Assembly (NCBI GenBank): GCA_004352715.1
Contig: SCFE01000002.1
Coordinates: 1,212,596 to 1,276,595 of the forward strand
Origin: Hofstenia miamia
Taxonomy: Eukaryota; Xenacoelomorpha; Acoela
Reading direction: 5' to 3'
Length of the DNA stretch: 64,000 bases
Shown: positions 13,001 through 23,700 of the stretch, piece after piece
Numbering within the stretch: position 1 is the stretch's first letter
Layout of the letters: each line of letters starts with the position of its first letter
Notes under the pieces: generated by a model
Databases searched by the model: none
Seen by the model: the letters and a program-made list of their open reading frames with translations, nothing else
What the model was told of the DNA's origin: nothing
Translations under genes and position numbers: made by a program

Positions 13001-14469
13001 GCGATTCATTTACGCGGGCCTAAATCGCATAAATTCATGGAAAATAAAAATTTATAGACGTTATCATCAGCAATTCTATTCTAATTTTAACCGCACAACA
13101 ATATTAATATTGGAAATATAATTTAGCGTTTGAAATGTATATATATTGTTATTTCTAACCTTGATTTATAGGTAACTTTTTCCTGCAAAATTTTACAGAA
13201 TCTCAACGTTTTTTGTGTTTCCGGGAAACTTAACATTAAGTGAACTTGTTGATTTGATATTCGGCGTAATATTTTCATTAAAAATTTCCATCAAATATTC
13301 CAAAACTGTGTGCATTTGAAACAGCGGTGCGTGTGAGTTGTTAATGAAAATCTGTTTCCATGTTAATACTTGCCTGAATATAATATTTCGTATGGGACAT
13401 GCTTGGAAATCATAAAGCCTCTATATAATGTAAGTAATTTAATTTTTTTTTAAAAAAAATGGAATGTTCATTGAAATAAAGGGTGGCCCATAAGTAACCG
13501 CGCAGTTTAGATTTTAATATCATTCAACAACTAACAATTGAGCAACATGAACTGTTTATTACCAATAACTCAGGATCCAAGCGAGTGTAAAAAGTTCAAA
13601 ATTTGCACCATTGGTAGCAAAACATTCATGTAATGATGCTTCAATAGAAAGCCGGTTACTTTGGCATTTTTTCCACCTTTCAGTTGTTTCATTGATGTTG
13701 GATGACGAACATACACGCAGTGGTTTAGGAGACCCACGGGAAAAAATCCAACAATGTCAAATCTCGTGAAATTAGAGACCATTCGATTGGTCCTCGGCGT
13801 ACAGTCAATCTTTCCGAAAAATGTTGGTATCATCAGCTTCTGCGTTTAAATTAAATTTATGTTCATTAATTTTATTCTTTTAGTTAGGAAATGAAAGGCA
13901 TAATAGGAATTGTAAATGTGACTAGGAAGTAATAAAATATAAATATAAATTTATAGAAACATAGAATATTTAAGTTTACTTCTGGGATGTCCGGCTACTT
14001 TTGGGCAACCCTGTATAGTTAATATATTAAACTAGTTCAGGAACAGCAATACAATTGTTCACCATCACATGGGGGCACATCACCAATCGAGAGATCAAAT
14101 ATCCCACGAGTTCCAAATTTCCTAATAGATCTAGAGAAAACGCTTTGGAAATGATGACAAAACAGCACATTTGACAGTTTCACGTTAGACTTTATAAAAT
14201 AAAAATGTAAAAATTTTTATCCGTTTTTATTTTGATCAATCGGAAATTTTGAAAAATTTGTCAATATAGCATTTTTAAAAATTCGATTTGCCTAGTTTTA
14301 GAAGCAAGACGTGTCTGATACAAGTTTGTAACATCTCTAAAAATAGAAAATTACTTATTAAAAGATAGCTTACCTTACATCTTGAACGCCGTCCTTGTAG
14401 AAATGCTGATGCATAACGATTGTTTGGTAGCATGCGTTGATTCACTGCTTTCCCGTGGCGCAAAATCAT
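9612..14469 (-). CDS. Cys-rich (putative zinc-binding) protein of unknown function, three exons
   Basis: I do not recognise this protein. The proposed exons are 14469-14374, 11735-11450 and 10042-9612, all phase-compatible and totalling 813 bases (270 residues plus stop). The middle exon carries a clear Cys-rich block, SCYYCKQCLTCGRYF, then WFRMRIHSEEH, a CxxCxxCxxC arrangement followed by two His, which suggests metal binding. The last exon is acidic at first (EWDDDH, DCEDDSF, SDVDEL) and Lys/Leu-rich at the end ([13 protein letters not shown]). Its two downstream exons are the safer part: donor CAAG|GTAAGA at 11450, acceptor TACAG at 10043, stop at 9612 and a poly(A) signal 61 bases on. The first exon is weaker because another frame is also open there. 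Confidence 0.55.
10284..10391. repeat. 108-bp palindrome with perfect 24-bp arms
   Basis: The left arm 10284-10307 begins CAGCAACATTTGGCCGAT and the right arm 10368-10391 is its exact reverse complement. Inside, CTCTTC...GAAGAG forms a second stem, so the whole unit can fold into one long hairpin. Size and design fit a foldback element or short MITE. No clear target duplication was seen. It lies in an intron of the Cys-rich gene. Confidence 0.7.
11450..11735 (-). CDS. Cys-rich protein, middle exon
   Basis: Acceptor CAATCAG|CAAGAT and donor CAAG|GTAAGA flank 95 codons plus one base. The frame has TAA just upstream of the acceptor, so the exon start is well bounded. It encodes QDWLVNLNTALCEQ at its start and the CxxCxxCxxC block in the middle. 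Confidence 0.65.
11818..12000. mobile_element. Short TIR element (MITE), about 183 bp
   Basis: The left end reads CTGGTTATACTCCCCAACCC and the right end, reverse-complemented, CTGGTTACAATTCCCACCC; both continue into CGACTTTT and, after a short offset, GGCCGATTTC. The arms are imperfect but clearly paired. There is no ORF inside. The target duplication is unclear, so the superfamily is not assigned. Confidence 0.6.
12001..13478. other. Intron sequence, nothing recognised
   Basis: AT-rich non-coding sequence between two TIR elements inside the proposed intron of the Cys-rich gene. No domain, RNA gene or paired repeat was seen. Confidence 0.5.
13479..14013 (-). mobile_element. Degenerate mariner-like element, 535 bp
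   Basis: The ends are AAGGGTGGCCCATAAGTAAC (left) and, reverse-complemented, CAGGGTTGCCCAAAAGTAGC (right), with TA at 13477-13478 and 14014-14015. The minus strand (13833-13570) still reads FTRFDIVGFFPVGLLNHCVY then PTSMKQLK, a decayed copy of the PDLTP.DFFLWGYLK..VY block around the last catalytic Asp of mariner-type transposases. Most of the gene is missing, so the copy is non-autonomous. Its TIR resembles that of the element ending at 375. Confidence 0.7.
14374..14469 (-). CDS. Cys-rich protein, candidate first exon
   Basis: Starting at ATG 14469-14467, 32 codons end at a strong donor, AAG|GTAAGC, in phase 0, which fits the next exon. However, an overlapping frame stays open from an upstream acceptor (TTCTTTTAAG, near 14500) and also looks coding, but it cannot be joined in phase to the 11735 exon. 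The first exon is therefore tentative. Confidence 0.35.
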
Positions 14470-14509
14470 TCGTATTATGATTTAATACGCGTAGCCTTTC
14501 CTTAAAAGA

Positions 14510-16190
14510 ACGTGTCAATCAATACCACACGAAGAGCTTTTTAATCACTTCTTAGGCTAATGTTTCTTTGATGACTTAAATTCTCCGATTAAAATTTTCT
14601 TACTTACCATGTATTTCAGTAAAGTCCAGTATTTATGTTGTTGTTTATAATATTAATATAAATTTTAATAATTACATTATACTGTGATAAACTCATGATT
14701 TGTACAAAGTTGTTAGCTTTTTAACTTAGTTTTTACGTATCTGTAATTATGTACATTTAAACGTTAACTGAAGTCCTTAATTAAAAAAGGAATTTTAGTG
14801 TAAATTGAAACTCAAACGTTCTGCTCTGCAAAATCAATTAACTTAACTTCATTTGTCATTGTTGTTGAATTACTTGTTGAGTTAGTATATAATTCAGATG
14901 TCTTCAATAAACAGAACTTAATTTTACAATCTAGGGAGGAATAAAATTTAGCCTGGAGGTGCGTTTACACCTTATCAATGAATTATACACTTCTCAATTG
15001 AGGAGAATAGATTGTTGTTGATACACTGTTTACAGCGTCTCAATTGAACTTGTTTATATACACCTTCATTTGTTATTGAGACAATGTTTAGTAAACGCCG
15101 TTTACAGCTGACTAATGTCAATTGAAACTTGTAATCGCCCGCACATTACAGTAATGAAAGACGAAATATCAAAAGTGCTTTGAATCGCATCTTTCATCTC
15201 AATTTTGCAAATATGTTCCTGCTCGTTTTTCAAGTCTTTACAGCAGTATTAGCGCAATTGCTAAGCTCAATTACGCATTCTTTTGATTTCATTAGTTTTA
15301 TTAATTGATCGTCCTTCGCACATGTTTACATGTGACTTTGTCCTCTCGATTGCGAAGTATTATATTTCATTGATAAGCTGTAGACACACGCTAACATTAT
15401 GCAATCTTGTTACATGTATTGAACACTTTCTCAACCAGAACATTAATTCCGGACGATGATTGTATAGGAAGAGTTGTTCGTGCATGCCTGTATTTCCCAT
15501 AAAAACATGCTAAATTGTTGTTGGTGTTAATGATGGTAATTGTCTGGCCATTAATGTTATTACCTGCGCATTAGTTGATGTGGTTGGTGTTCTTTTCAAT
15601 GCATTGAACTAAATGGTTAGTTTCCTATTTTCCCTAGCAGCTGGTAGTTGTTAAACATTTACGTCATATCGCGTTGGATTGTTGGATGAAACAGTAAGTC
15701 TATTAACACCATTTTATTTCGCAATCAACAATGCAAATGCGTTTCAGTGAACAAACTACAAATTGTGGAAAACGATTTAAGACGCTATCTTTTTCCAAGC
15801 CTTATGCACCAACGGCTTGTTTCTATCTAAATGCATTGGAAAGTAATTTTACAGATGCTTCTAATACTGATTTTCTGCAATTACTTCGCTGTCATTAAAT
15901 TTGGAAACAAAACACGTAAAACGTTCATCTGAAAAGCGAATGTTTTTTAGGTAATAAATCTCTAGGTATTTCCCAATAGTGAGCGGGGTTCCTAATGACG
16001 GTAAAATTTTAAGCTTGTACATGTATATTAACGTTTGGTCTTGTCTTAATAATTGTAATTTGGGACATTATATTGTCTATAGTATAATCTCATTATTATT
16101 AAGGGTTACTCTTATTAGCAAATATTGCTGCTCAAAAGTGATACAGAACAAAACTATGCACTAAAATACAAATAAGATTTAAAAATATGC
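14510..16190. other. Intergenic stretch, no gene seen
   Basis: AT-rich DNA between the start of the Cys-rich gene (-) and a LINE remnant. Any divergent promoters would lie here, but no motif stands out. Confidence 0.4.
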
Positions 16191-16194
16191 GTTT

Positions 16195-16565
16195 TCAAAT
16201 CTTTTTTGAAGCTGATTAGACTTAATGATGCCTGTAGTTCTGATGGATGTGAATTCCAGAGATATGGTCCATTATACGAAAACTCTTAAAGAGTATATTT
16301 GTCGAGCCAAAAGTCTGGCCGAGGCGAGCTACATGTTACAAGCGCGTGATTTGTGAACTGACGTAGCACTATGCTAAATCAGATAAATAGTTCGATACTT
16401 GAATATTATTTTGAATTTTATACATGATAATCAGGGTTTGAATTCAATTGTTTTTCCAACTGGAAACCAATGTAAGTCGTGCAAAAGTACTGTTAAATGA
16501 GAATATCGTGGTATATTGAAAGCTAAGCTTGCAGCATGATGCTGTATTGTCTGTAACTTTATAAA
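16195..16565 (-). mobile_element. Non-LTR retrotransposon (CR1/Jockey-like) 3' ORF remnant
   Basis: The minus strand reads KLQTIQHHAASLAFNIPRY, then LHDLHWFPVGKTIEFK, which matches the post-reverse-transcriptase region of CR1/L2/Jockey-type LINEs (LQ.IQN.AAR, L..LHWLPV..RI.FK). Further on, WTISLEFTSIRTTG is a worn copy of the usual LWNSLP..(I/L)R block. Several stops are present; it is a fossil. Confidence 0.6.
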
Positions 16566-17648
16566 TATAAAAATATATTTTCATGGCACTCCAAAACTTA
16601 GCAGCTTCGTAAATATACTGCTTAGTTAACCAAAGCTAACAGTAATACGTTTTTGTTGAATTGCAGTGTACGTAAGAGCTATTCAGGGTTAACGGAACGT
16701 TATAGAATAAGCTAGTGAGTAGGACTACTGTTTGTAGAGTACAATGTCTCCAAATTACGTCACACGACTATAATATATAAAGCTAAGAAGTTTATTGAAG
16801 CTTTACATTCGTTTTCTGTTATCCCTTTTAATGATTCTCTAAAATATATTTTGATTCAATGTTAAAAGAGGTTGGGATTGGGACATTTAAAGATTAGGAT
16901 CATCTTAGCTTTAATGGATGTTTTTTATATAATTTCGCAATTGGGAATTTTGAGATTCCAATTTCGAGATCGTACAATTGGTCTGGAATTATGAATCATA
17001 CTACATAGTGTTTGATTGAAATCAGACAAGACATTTCAACATCATTGCAATTGATTTTATTTGAATGAGTCGAGATATCGTAGCAATTAACTAGGATCCA
17101 ATTGTTGACATTATATAACACACTATTTTAACAATATAACAAATACTTATTTTTTCGAATCTCCATCCATATGCTCATTAAATCGGTTTTGCTCATGTTA
17201 TATTTTTAGTCACCATCTATATGCATACTTTTTTCCGTAGTGAAAGCCTTTCAGCGTTTTTTGAAAAAATCAAATAGGTATCCGTAACTGTCACCAAAAT
17301 TTTGAGTGATTTTTGGTGAAAGCAGTTGTTTTTCATATGTCACAAATTCAATTACAAAACTTTTGTAATTATCCAACACTGCTTCCTGTCGTCATTAATA
17401 AACATTTACATAGCATTGGCATTTTTGCTGCAACGAATACCATCAAACTGCCTGTGTTTATTTTGTAATATTAGTTTCGTATGAGAATCAGCGTTTGCAT
17501 GCATTTACTCATATTTATGTATTTTTTATCTTGTAATATGGAAATGTGTGTTATAAATGAGTTGCGTAGCGTTTTACGTAATATTGGCACTGATTTCTAT
17601 TACTAATAGTTCTCTTCGTTTTAGTAAGTAGTTACTTGGTTTGGGGTG

Positions 17649-17759
17649 ATGGAGGCTTCCGCGCCGCCACCTTACTCGTCAGCCGAATCCAGTCAGCCCA
17701 TTTATCCCTTTGTGCCACCGCCTGTCTATGGAGAACCCGCCACTGATGTCAAAAGCGGT
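17649..17759 (+). CDS. PLAC8-like gene, exon 1
   Basis: ATG at 17649-17651 starts MEASAPPPYSS; the exon ends at donor GGT|GTAAGT. A TTTTAG about 25 bases upstream of the ATG could be an acceptor for a 5' UTR intron. Confidence 0.78.
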
Positions 17760-20700
17760 GTAAGTTTTTTTAATGCTTTTTAGCAGGTTCTTTCCATGAT
17801 GATACTCTCTGATAACTGAACGATGTTTTATAAATTTCTGCAATTAAAATCATAAATATGCTCAAAGTAGAGTGACGTTTCATATTTTTTATCATCATTA
17901 GGTACAGAGTTGGCGCTCTGAAGCAAACACTTTACGTGGCTTCTACTAACAGTGATATTATAGTAATTACATGCATTTCAACTGAATTATATTTTTACTC
18001 GGAAGAGAGATATTGTTTGGTTTTGTTTTGGGTCATGCTCTGATGTTGGACCCGTAAAACCGTATGGCAATTGTACAGGTTACGGGCTAACTTTACGGGC
18101 TAAGAAAAAATTAATTAAATCAAAACATTTGTTTTTTGTTCAAAAAAACCAATTTTTTATCAAATTTCTTCGTCTTCATCGTCGGACTTCTCCAAAAGAT
18201 AAGTGTAATCTTCATTGCCTTTTAGTTAGAGCGAGTTTTCTCTTATAAAGAGAACTTTCTCCACAAACTCGTCCTCCAGTTTTGCTCGAAATTTAGAGTG
18301 CATAGCTTTGTGCTTATTAAACCATCTTTCGACGGAAGCCTCGCTTGTCGGGAATACACCCAAAATTTTATTAGCAAAAACATCGAAGCTCTTAGGGATT
18401 CCTTGAATATTTATGTCCATTAATTTCTTGGCCTCTAATTTTTCGATGTCGTCCATTACTTTAGGAACACAGCTTAATTGTAATGTGTTTATATTAATAA
18501 TGTATTATTTTTTTCAACCAATCAAGACGCCTAGAATGTGACAAACATACAAGAATTATTCATTCAAACATAGAAGATTGACAGAGTTTTATAATATAAT
18601 ATAGATGTATCATTCTATAAATTTAAACTAAAAAATTCACCCCGTACGTTAAAAGTACGGGTCATTTAACATACGGGTCCAACCCCGATCATGCTCAAGT
18701 AAACATCCTTGGTTGTATATTGTATTGACATTTGTTAATGGCGCCATGAGAATGCACAATGATTTGTTATTAAAATTTTTGTTCTGTTGTATTGTAGACC
18801 AAATATTCTCGTTTTCAATTTCAACAAAATTATATTCCATTCTATTTATTCAAATTTTACATTGCTCTTTCTTCCTAACCGCTGATTAATCTGTAAAAAA
18901 TTTTTCCTTTCGTGAGATTGCGTTGTCAAAGATTGTAATCATGAAAGACTGGTGAACATTTAGGGCAAAGGAGTAGGCGGGTATCAATTTTGAATAAATG
19001 AAAATCCTAACTAAATATATACATTAACTCACGTTGAGGAATTTTTCCTATTTTCTTGAAATAATCCTCTTGATTATCATTATTCATGTTCTTCAGTCTC
19101 AAGTAAATCTTAACCATTTTTTTGTTTTAAAAGTGCTCATTAAAGGTGGTGTCATGGGGTTGCTGGTTGTATTTAATGTTTTTGATAATGAACCTTTTTT
19201 GTACTCTTGCTTTATTCAAAAAAGCCTTCTCTAACATGGAATGTTGAATAATGCGAGCAAACGTTTGGAAATTGCAACTTAAAGCGGTGCATCCGACCAA
19301 TGAATAGATAAAACTTTTTCGATATCGCTATTGCTGGAAAACGGCTTTCATCGTATACAATGTTGCAATAAGTCAATTACTACTAACTGTTAATGTAAAA
19401 AGTCCCATCACATATATTGCATTATTATTAACTTAAATCTCGTCAATTCATTGCTATTTTCGAAAATTATTTTTTTGTATTTTTTATTGAGGAAATGAGT
19501 TTAGAAGCCTGTAATTGAGGTCGACTTATCTAAATCCATAATGAAAAGATGTTAATTATTTCCTTTTATTGCAATGCTTGATATTAAATGCATCAAATAA
19601 GCTTGACTACTGATATGAGTTGGCCATGATATAGGTTTCTCATTATTCTAAGTAAAACTATGTGAGATATATAACTAAACGTTTTAGCGTAATAGCAATT
19701 GCCAGTTTATCATCTCTTTAACAGTGTTTCTCTTAGCCAATTTCAGGAGAGTGATGGTTTTCTTAAAATTTTCTATAGTCCTAACTCAATTTAGCATTTT
19801 AGTAGATTTTGAATAGGTTGTAACAGGAGATCTCCTGTGTTCAGTTATGTATATGTGTGACTTCCTGAGCCTAAATTTGTTTCTTTCATCTGTTTAATGT
19901 TCAAATCGATTATGCTCAATTCATTGAGCTTGTAACTTCTTTCTGGCGCTGCATGCAATCTTGATAATGTTGATAATGTGTTCACCACCCTTTCTTCCAA
20001 TCTTATTGATGATTGGGTTGTATTTAATCGGAATTGAATCACAGGTGAGACTATTCCTAATTTTTTTGTTTGGCCGTCCCTCAAGCAAATCCTTGAGATC
20101 GAATAAGGGGATGTTACTATTTAATTAAACCTTAACCCCTTCATCACGTATCATATACTGTGTATCATATGGATCAGACGGGTGATTCATCGTTTTGATA
20201 AACTGCATGTCCTTTATATAGGAAACATCGTTTTTGCTATATTTTCAAGCAATTTTCTCCAAGCATCTTATGAAATTGGGGAATCTTGAGATATAGACGC
20301 ATCTTTCGGTGAACGTGCTAATGTTGAAGATTTGTACTAAAATGTATCGCTTAAAACCGAAGTACTTGAAAATTTGAATTTTCTAAAAATGTTTCAAACT
20401 ACTCTCAATTCCTAATGTTCTAAAAATAAGCCCATGGAAGCAATAACTAAACTTAGGGATTCTTTTTATGTAAATATACCAGCTAAAAACATTGAGACGT
20501 CTATCGCAAAAGTGATAGGACAAGGTCAGCGCAGAAAANATAGTCCTAACTCAATTTAGCATTTTAGTAGATTTTGAATAGGTTGTAACAGGAGATCTCC
20601 TGTGTTCAGTTATGTATATGTGTGACTTCCTGAGCCTAAATTTGTTTCTTTCATCTGTTTAATGTTCAAATCGATTATGCTCAATTCATTGAGCTTGTAA

Positions 20701-23700
20701 CTTCTTTCTGGCGCTGCATGCAATCTTGATAATGTTGATAATGTGTTCACCACCCTTTCTTCCAATCTTATTGATGATTGGGTTGTATTTAATCGGAATT
20801 GAATCACAGGTGAGACTATTCCTAATTTTTTTGTTTGGCCGTCCCTCAAGCAAATCCTTGAGATCGAATAAGGGGATGTTACTATTTAATTAAACCTTAA
20901 CCCCTTCATCACGTATCATATACTGTGTATCATATGGGATCAGACGGGTGATCCATCGTTTTGATAAACGCATGTCCTTTATATAGGAAACATCGTTTTT
21001 CTATATTTTCAAGCAATTTTCTCCAAGCATCTTATGAAATTGGGGAATCTTGAGAGATATAGACGCATCTTTCGGTGAACGTGCTAATGTTGAAGATTTG
21101 TACTAAAATGTATCGCTGAAAACCGCAGTACTTGAAAATTTGAATTTTCTAAAAATGTTTCAAAATTCTCTCGATTCCTAATGTTCTAAAAATAAGCCCA
21201 TGGAAGCAATAACTAAACTTAGGGATTCTTTTTATGTAAATATACCAGCTAAAAACATTGAGACGTCTATCGCAAAAGTGATAGGACAAGGTCAGCGCAG
21301 AAAAAAACGGAGATACTTCTCTATCCAATGGTGCTCTCAGGTTTTGAATTTTAAGCATTTAATTTTGTTCAGGTAATCATCAGAAATTTAAATGAAACTC
21401 ACAGGCAGTTTAAGGTTAAGTTCATATTTCTGAAGAAAATTCGTCCCAATTTTAAACCCTATTTTTAGATGAAAATGATTTTCTTAATTTCACAGATTGA
21501 AATCCAAGTGTAGAAAGTGTGTCTTCCAAAATAGGTAGTAAATGTGCGAACATTCAAAGATACCCAGATTGCTAAACTTGCACACATTGTTTAAAGATTT
21601 GTAGACATTTTTGTAAATATAAAAGGTGTGACAATTGACAGATGTTGTAGAACGATTTTAACTTAATTTACTTTTGCCGTTTCATGTGCCTTTATAATTA
21701 TAACATATGGCGTTTGATTTGAAACTGTACAATTAATTTTTCAGATTCAACCAACTATTAAATGAGTTTTTTAATTGAACAAAACTATTCAAAATATACA
21801 AATAACGCATTTCATATATTATTCATATAGGGTCGCTAAAAAATTTCTGTTTTATCCGAACTTAATTTTTATTTGTAATGATAAGAAAATTATCTTCAAA
21901 TCGTAATAAACCTATTAATAATTTCCATTAAGATGTAGGCTACAACAGAGATAGGAGTTAAACTTCTCTCCAGTTGTCAGAATTTCAAAGAAACTTTTTT
22001 CACTCAAAATTCCCTGTCATCTAATCCACGCTCTCAATGTATTAGTAGTGGAAAATTCAAACGCTTGCTGATATTCATTCTTCTGAAGGTTCTAGGATCT
22101 TCTTTCAAATTGATGCTCTCTTCCATTTTTGCACTTTCGGCAGATTGTGAAGCAACCAATTGGTGATAACCGTTTTTGGAGCTCAGTGTGAATGATGCAC
22201 TTAGCAAAATTTGTAACCTTTGAAATTATAGAATAAGTAATAATGGAATCTTCCTCAACCAACTGCTGTACAGGTTTATCATTTTCTTGTGCGCATGAAG
22301 TTCTGGGCCTCTCTGAATCATCTTTACTATTAAAGCTTAAATCACTTTAACTTGATTATATATATATATATATATATATATACAATTTTTTAATTGTAAA
22401 ATTCTTTTTCTAAAATTATGTGATTTTTGGCTGGGCAGCCTGTCGTATTCTATTCAATAACACAATTATAAAAACCGAAATATTTTTGGTCACCCTATAT
22501 TAACAGAGCAGGAAATCTGATGCTATATATCTAGGCATGCAGTGTATTTAATATATTGTTAAAGTCTACCTCAACCATCAGTGCATAAAGGCTATGTAGT
22601 GCTACTATATGGTCAGTAGCTGCATATTTTATTGTAGTTGATAACCTTTCGTTTTTGTATTGGTGTTTTATTTTATTACTGTGCAGTCAGGTGTGAAAAA
22701 GATCAATCTTACCGTCGTAAACTTAAGACCCTGCAAGGAAAATGATTTGTTCCAATGTGCAATTGTTCAAAATATCGCATCCTTTAATTGTACTGTTACT
22801 GTAGCGACTACTTTAAATTTCCAAGCACAAAAATAACACTCTTCGACGAGTAGACTATAAGTGTTATTGCAATGGCTAATTTTATGTCATGTATTGTGTG
22901 TCACAAGCAATTAATGCTGCTTGAAATTATTTATTTTCAGTTACAAAATTTTTAATTTTTTATTTTAAGCAAAAATAATATTGCAATGCAATATTTTACA
23001 ACCCTACTTACAAGATTCGGATTTTGCATAAATCGTACGCGATTCTAACGACAACAATTATTCTTTTCCAATACATAAAACGCCCAAACAACGCTTATGT
23101 TGTTGTGCTTAAAATCAGAGGTCATGGTTAGGGCGACCAAAATATGACCTCAAAAATTTTAAAATATGACCTTAAATTTGGTAAATGACTTTATTAATTT
23201 TTTAAGTCTAAAAGTCATAAAAATGAAGATTTCACAAAATTTCTATTGGTTACATATTCTGGAAGAAAATTCCGGTTTTTTGCCAAAAGTTTATTCAGCA
23301 TACTGAAGCTCCATTCAACAGCAACTGAAGTTGAACAGCATTGTTGGAGGGTTGCATAAAATGAAGGAGCTATAGAATGATTCGTAGTTTCCATGATGTC
23401 AGTAAGTTGATTTTTCTTGATTCGTTCTGCAAGATATTCCTGAATTCGACATAGGCCATCTCCGAAGTGAGCCGCCAGCTGCTGACTCATATTCCAAAAT
23501 TCTGACATTGTAAAGTGAGTCCCTTCTACTCTCTCCAAACAGGACGCCAAACAAAAATTTTATTTTGTAATTTCCACCAAATCTGACATAATGCCAATGC
23601 TGTCGGCTGCAACGAGTAATTCACCATCGGGCCAATTTTCGACAGCTGTTCGAATTTTTGGCAAGTTCTTGGCATTAAAATTTTCTTCATGCAGCCAAGT

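Noticed and set aside
18649-18840. 63-codon minus-strand ORF next to the small hAT element
   Set aside because: It runs across the hAT end and target duplication, with no domain or splice support.
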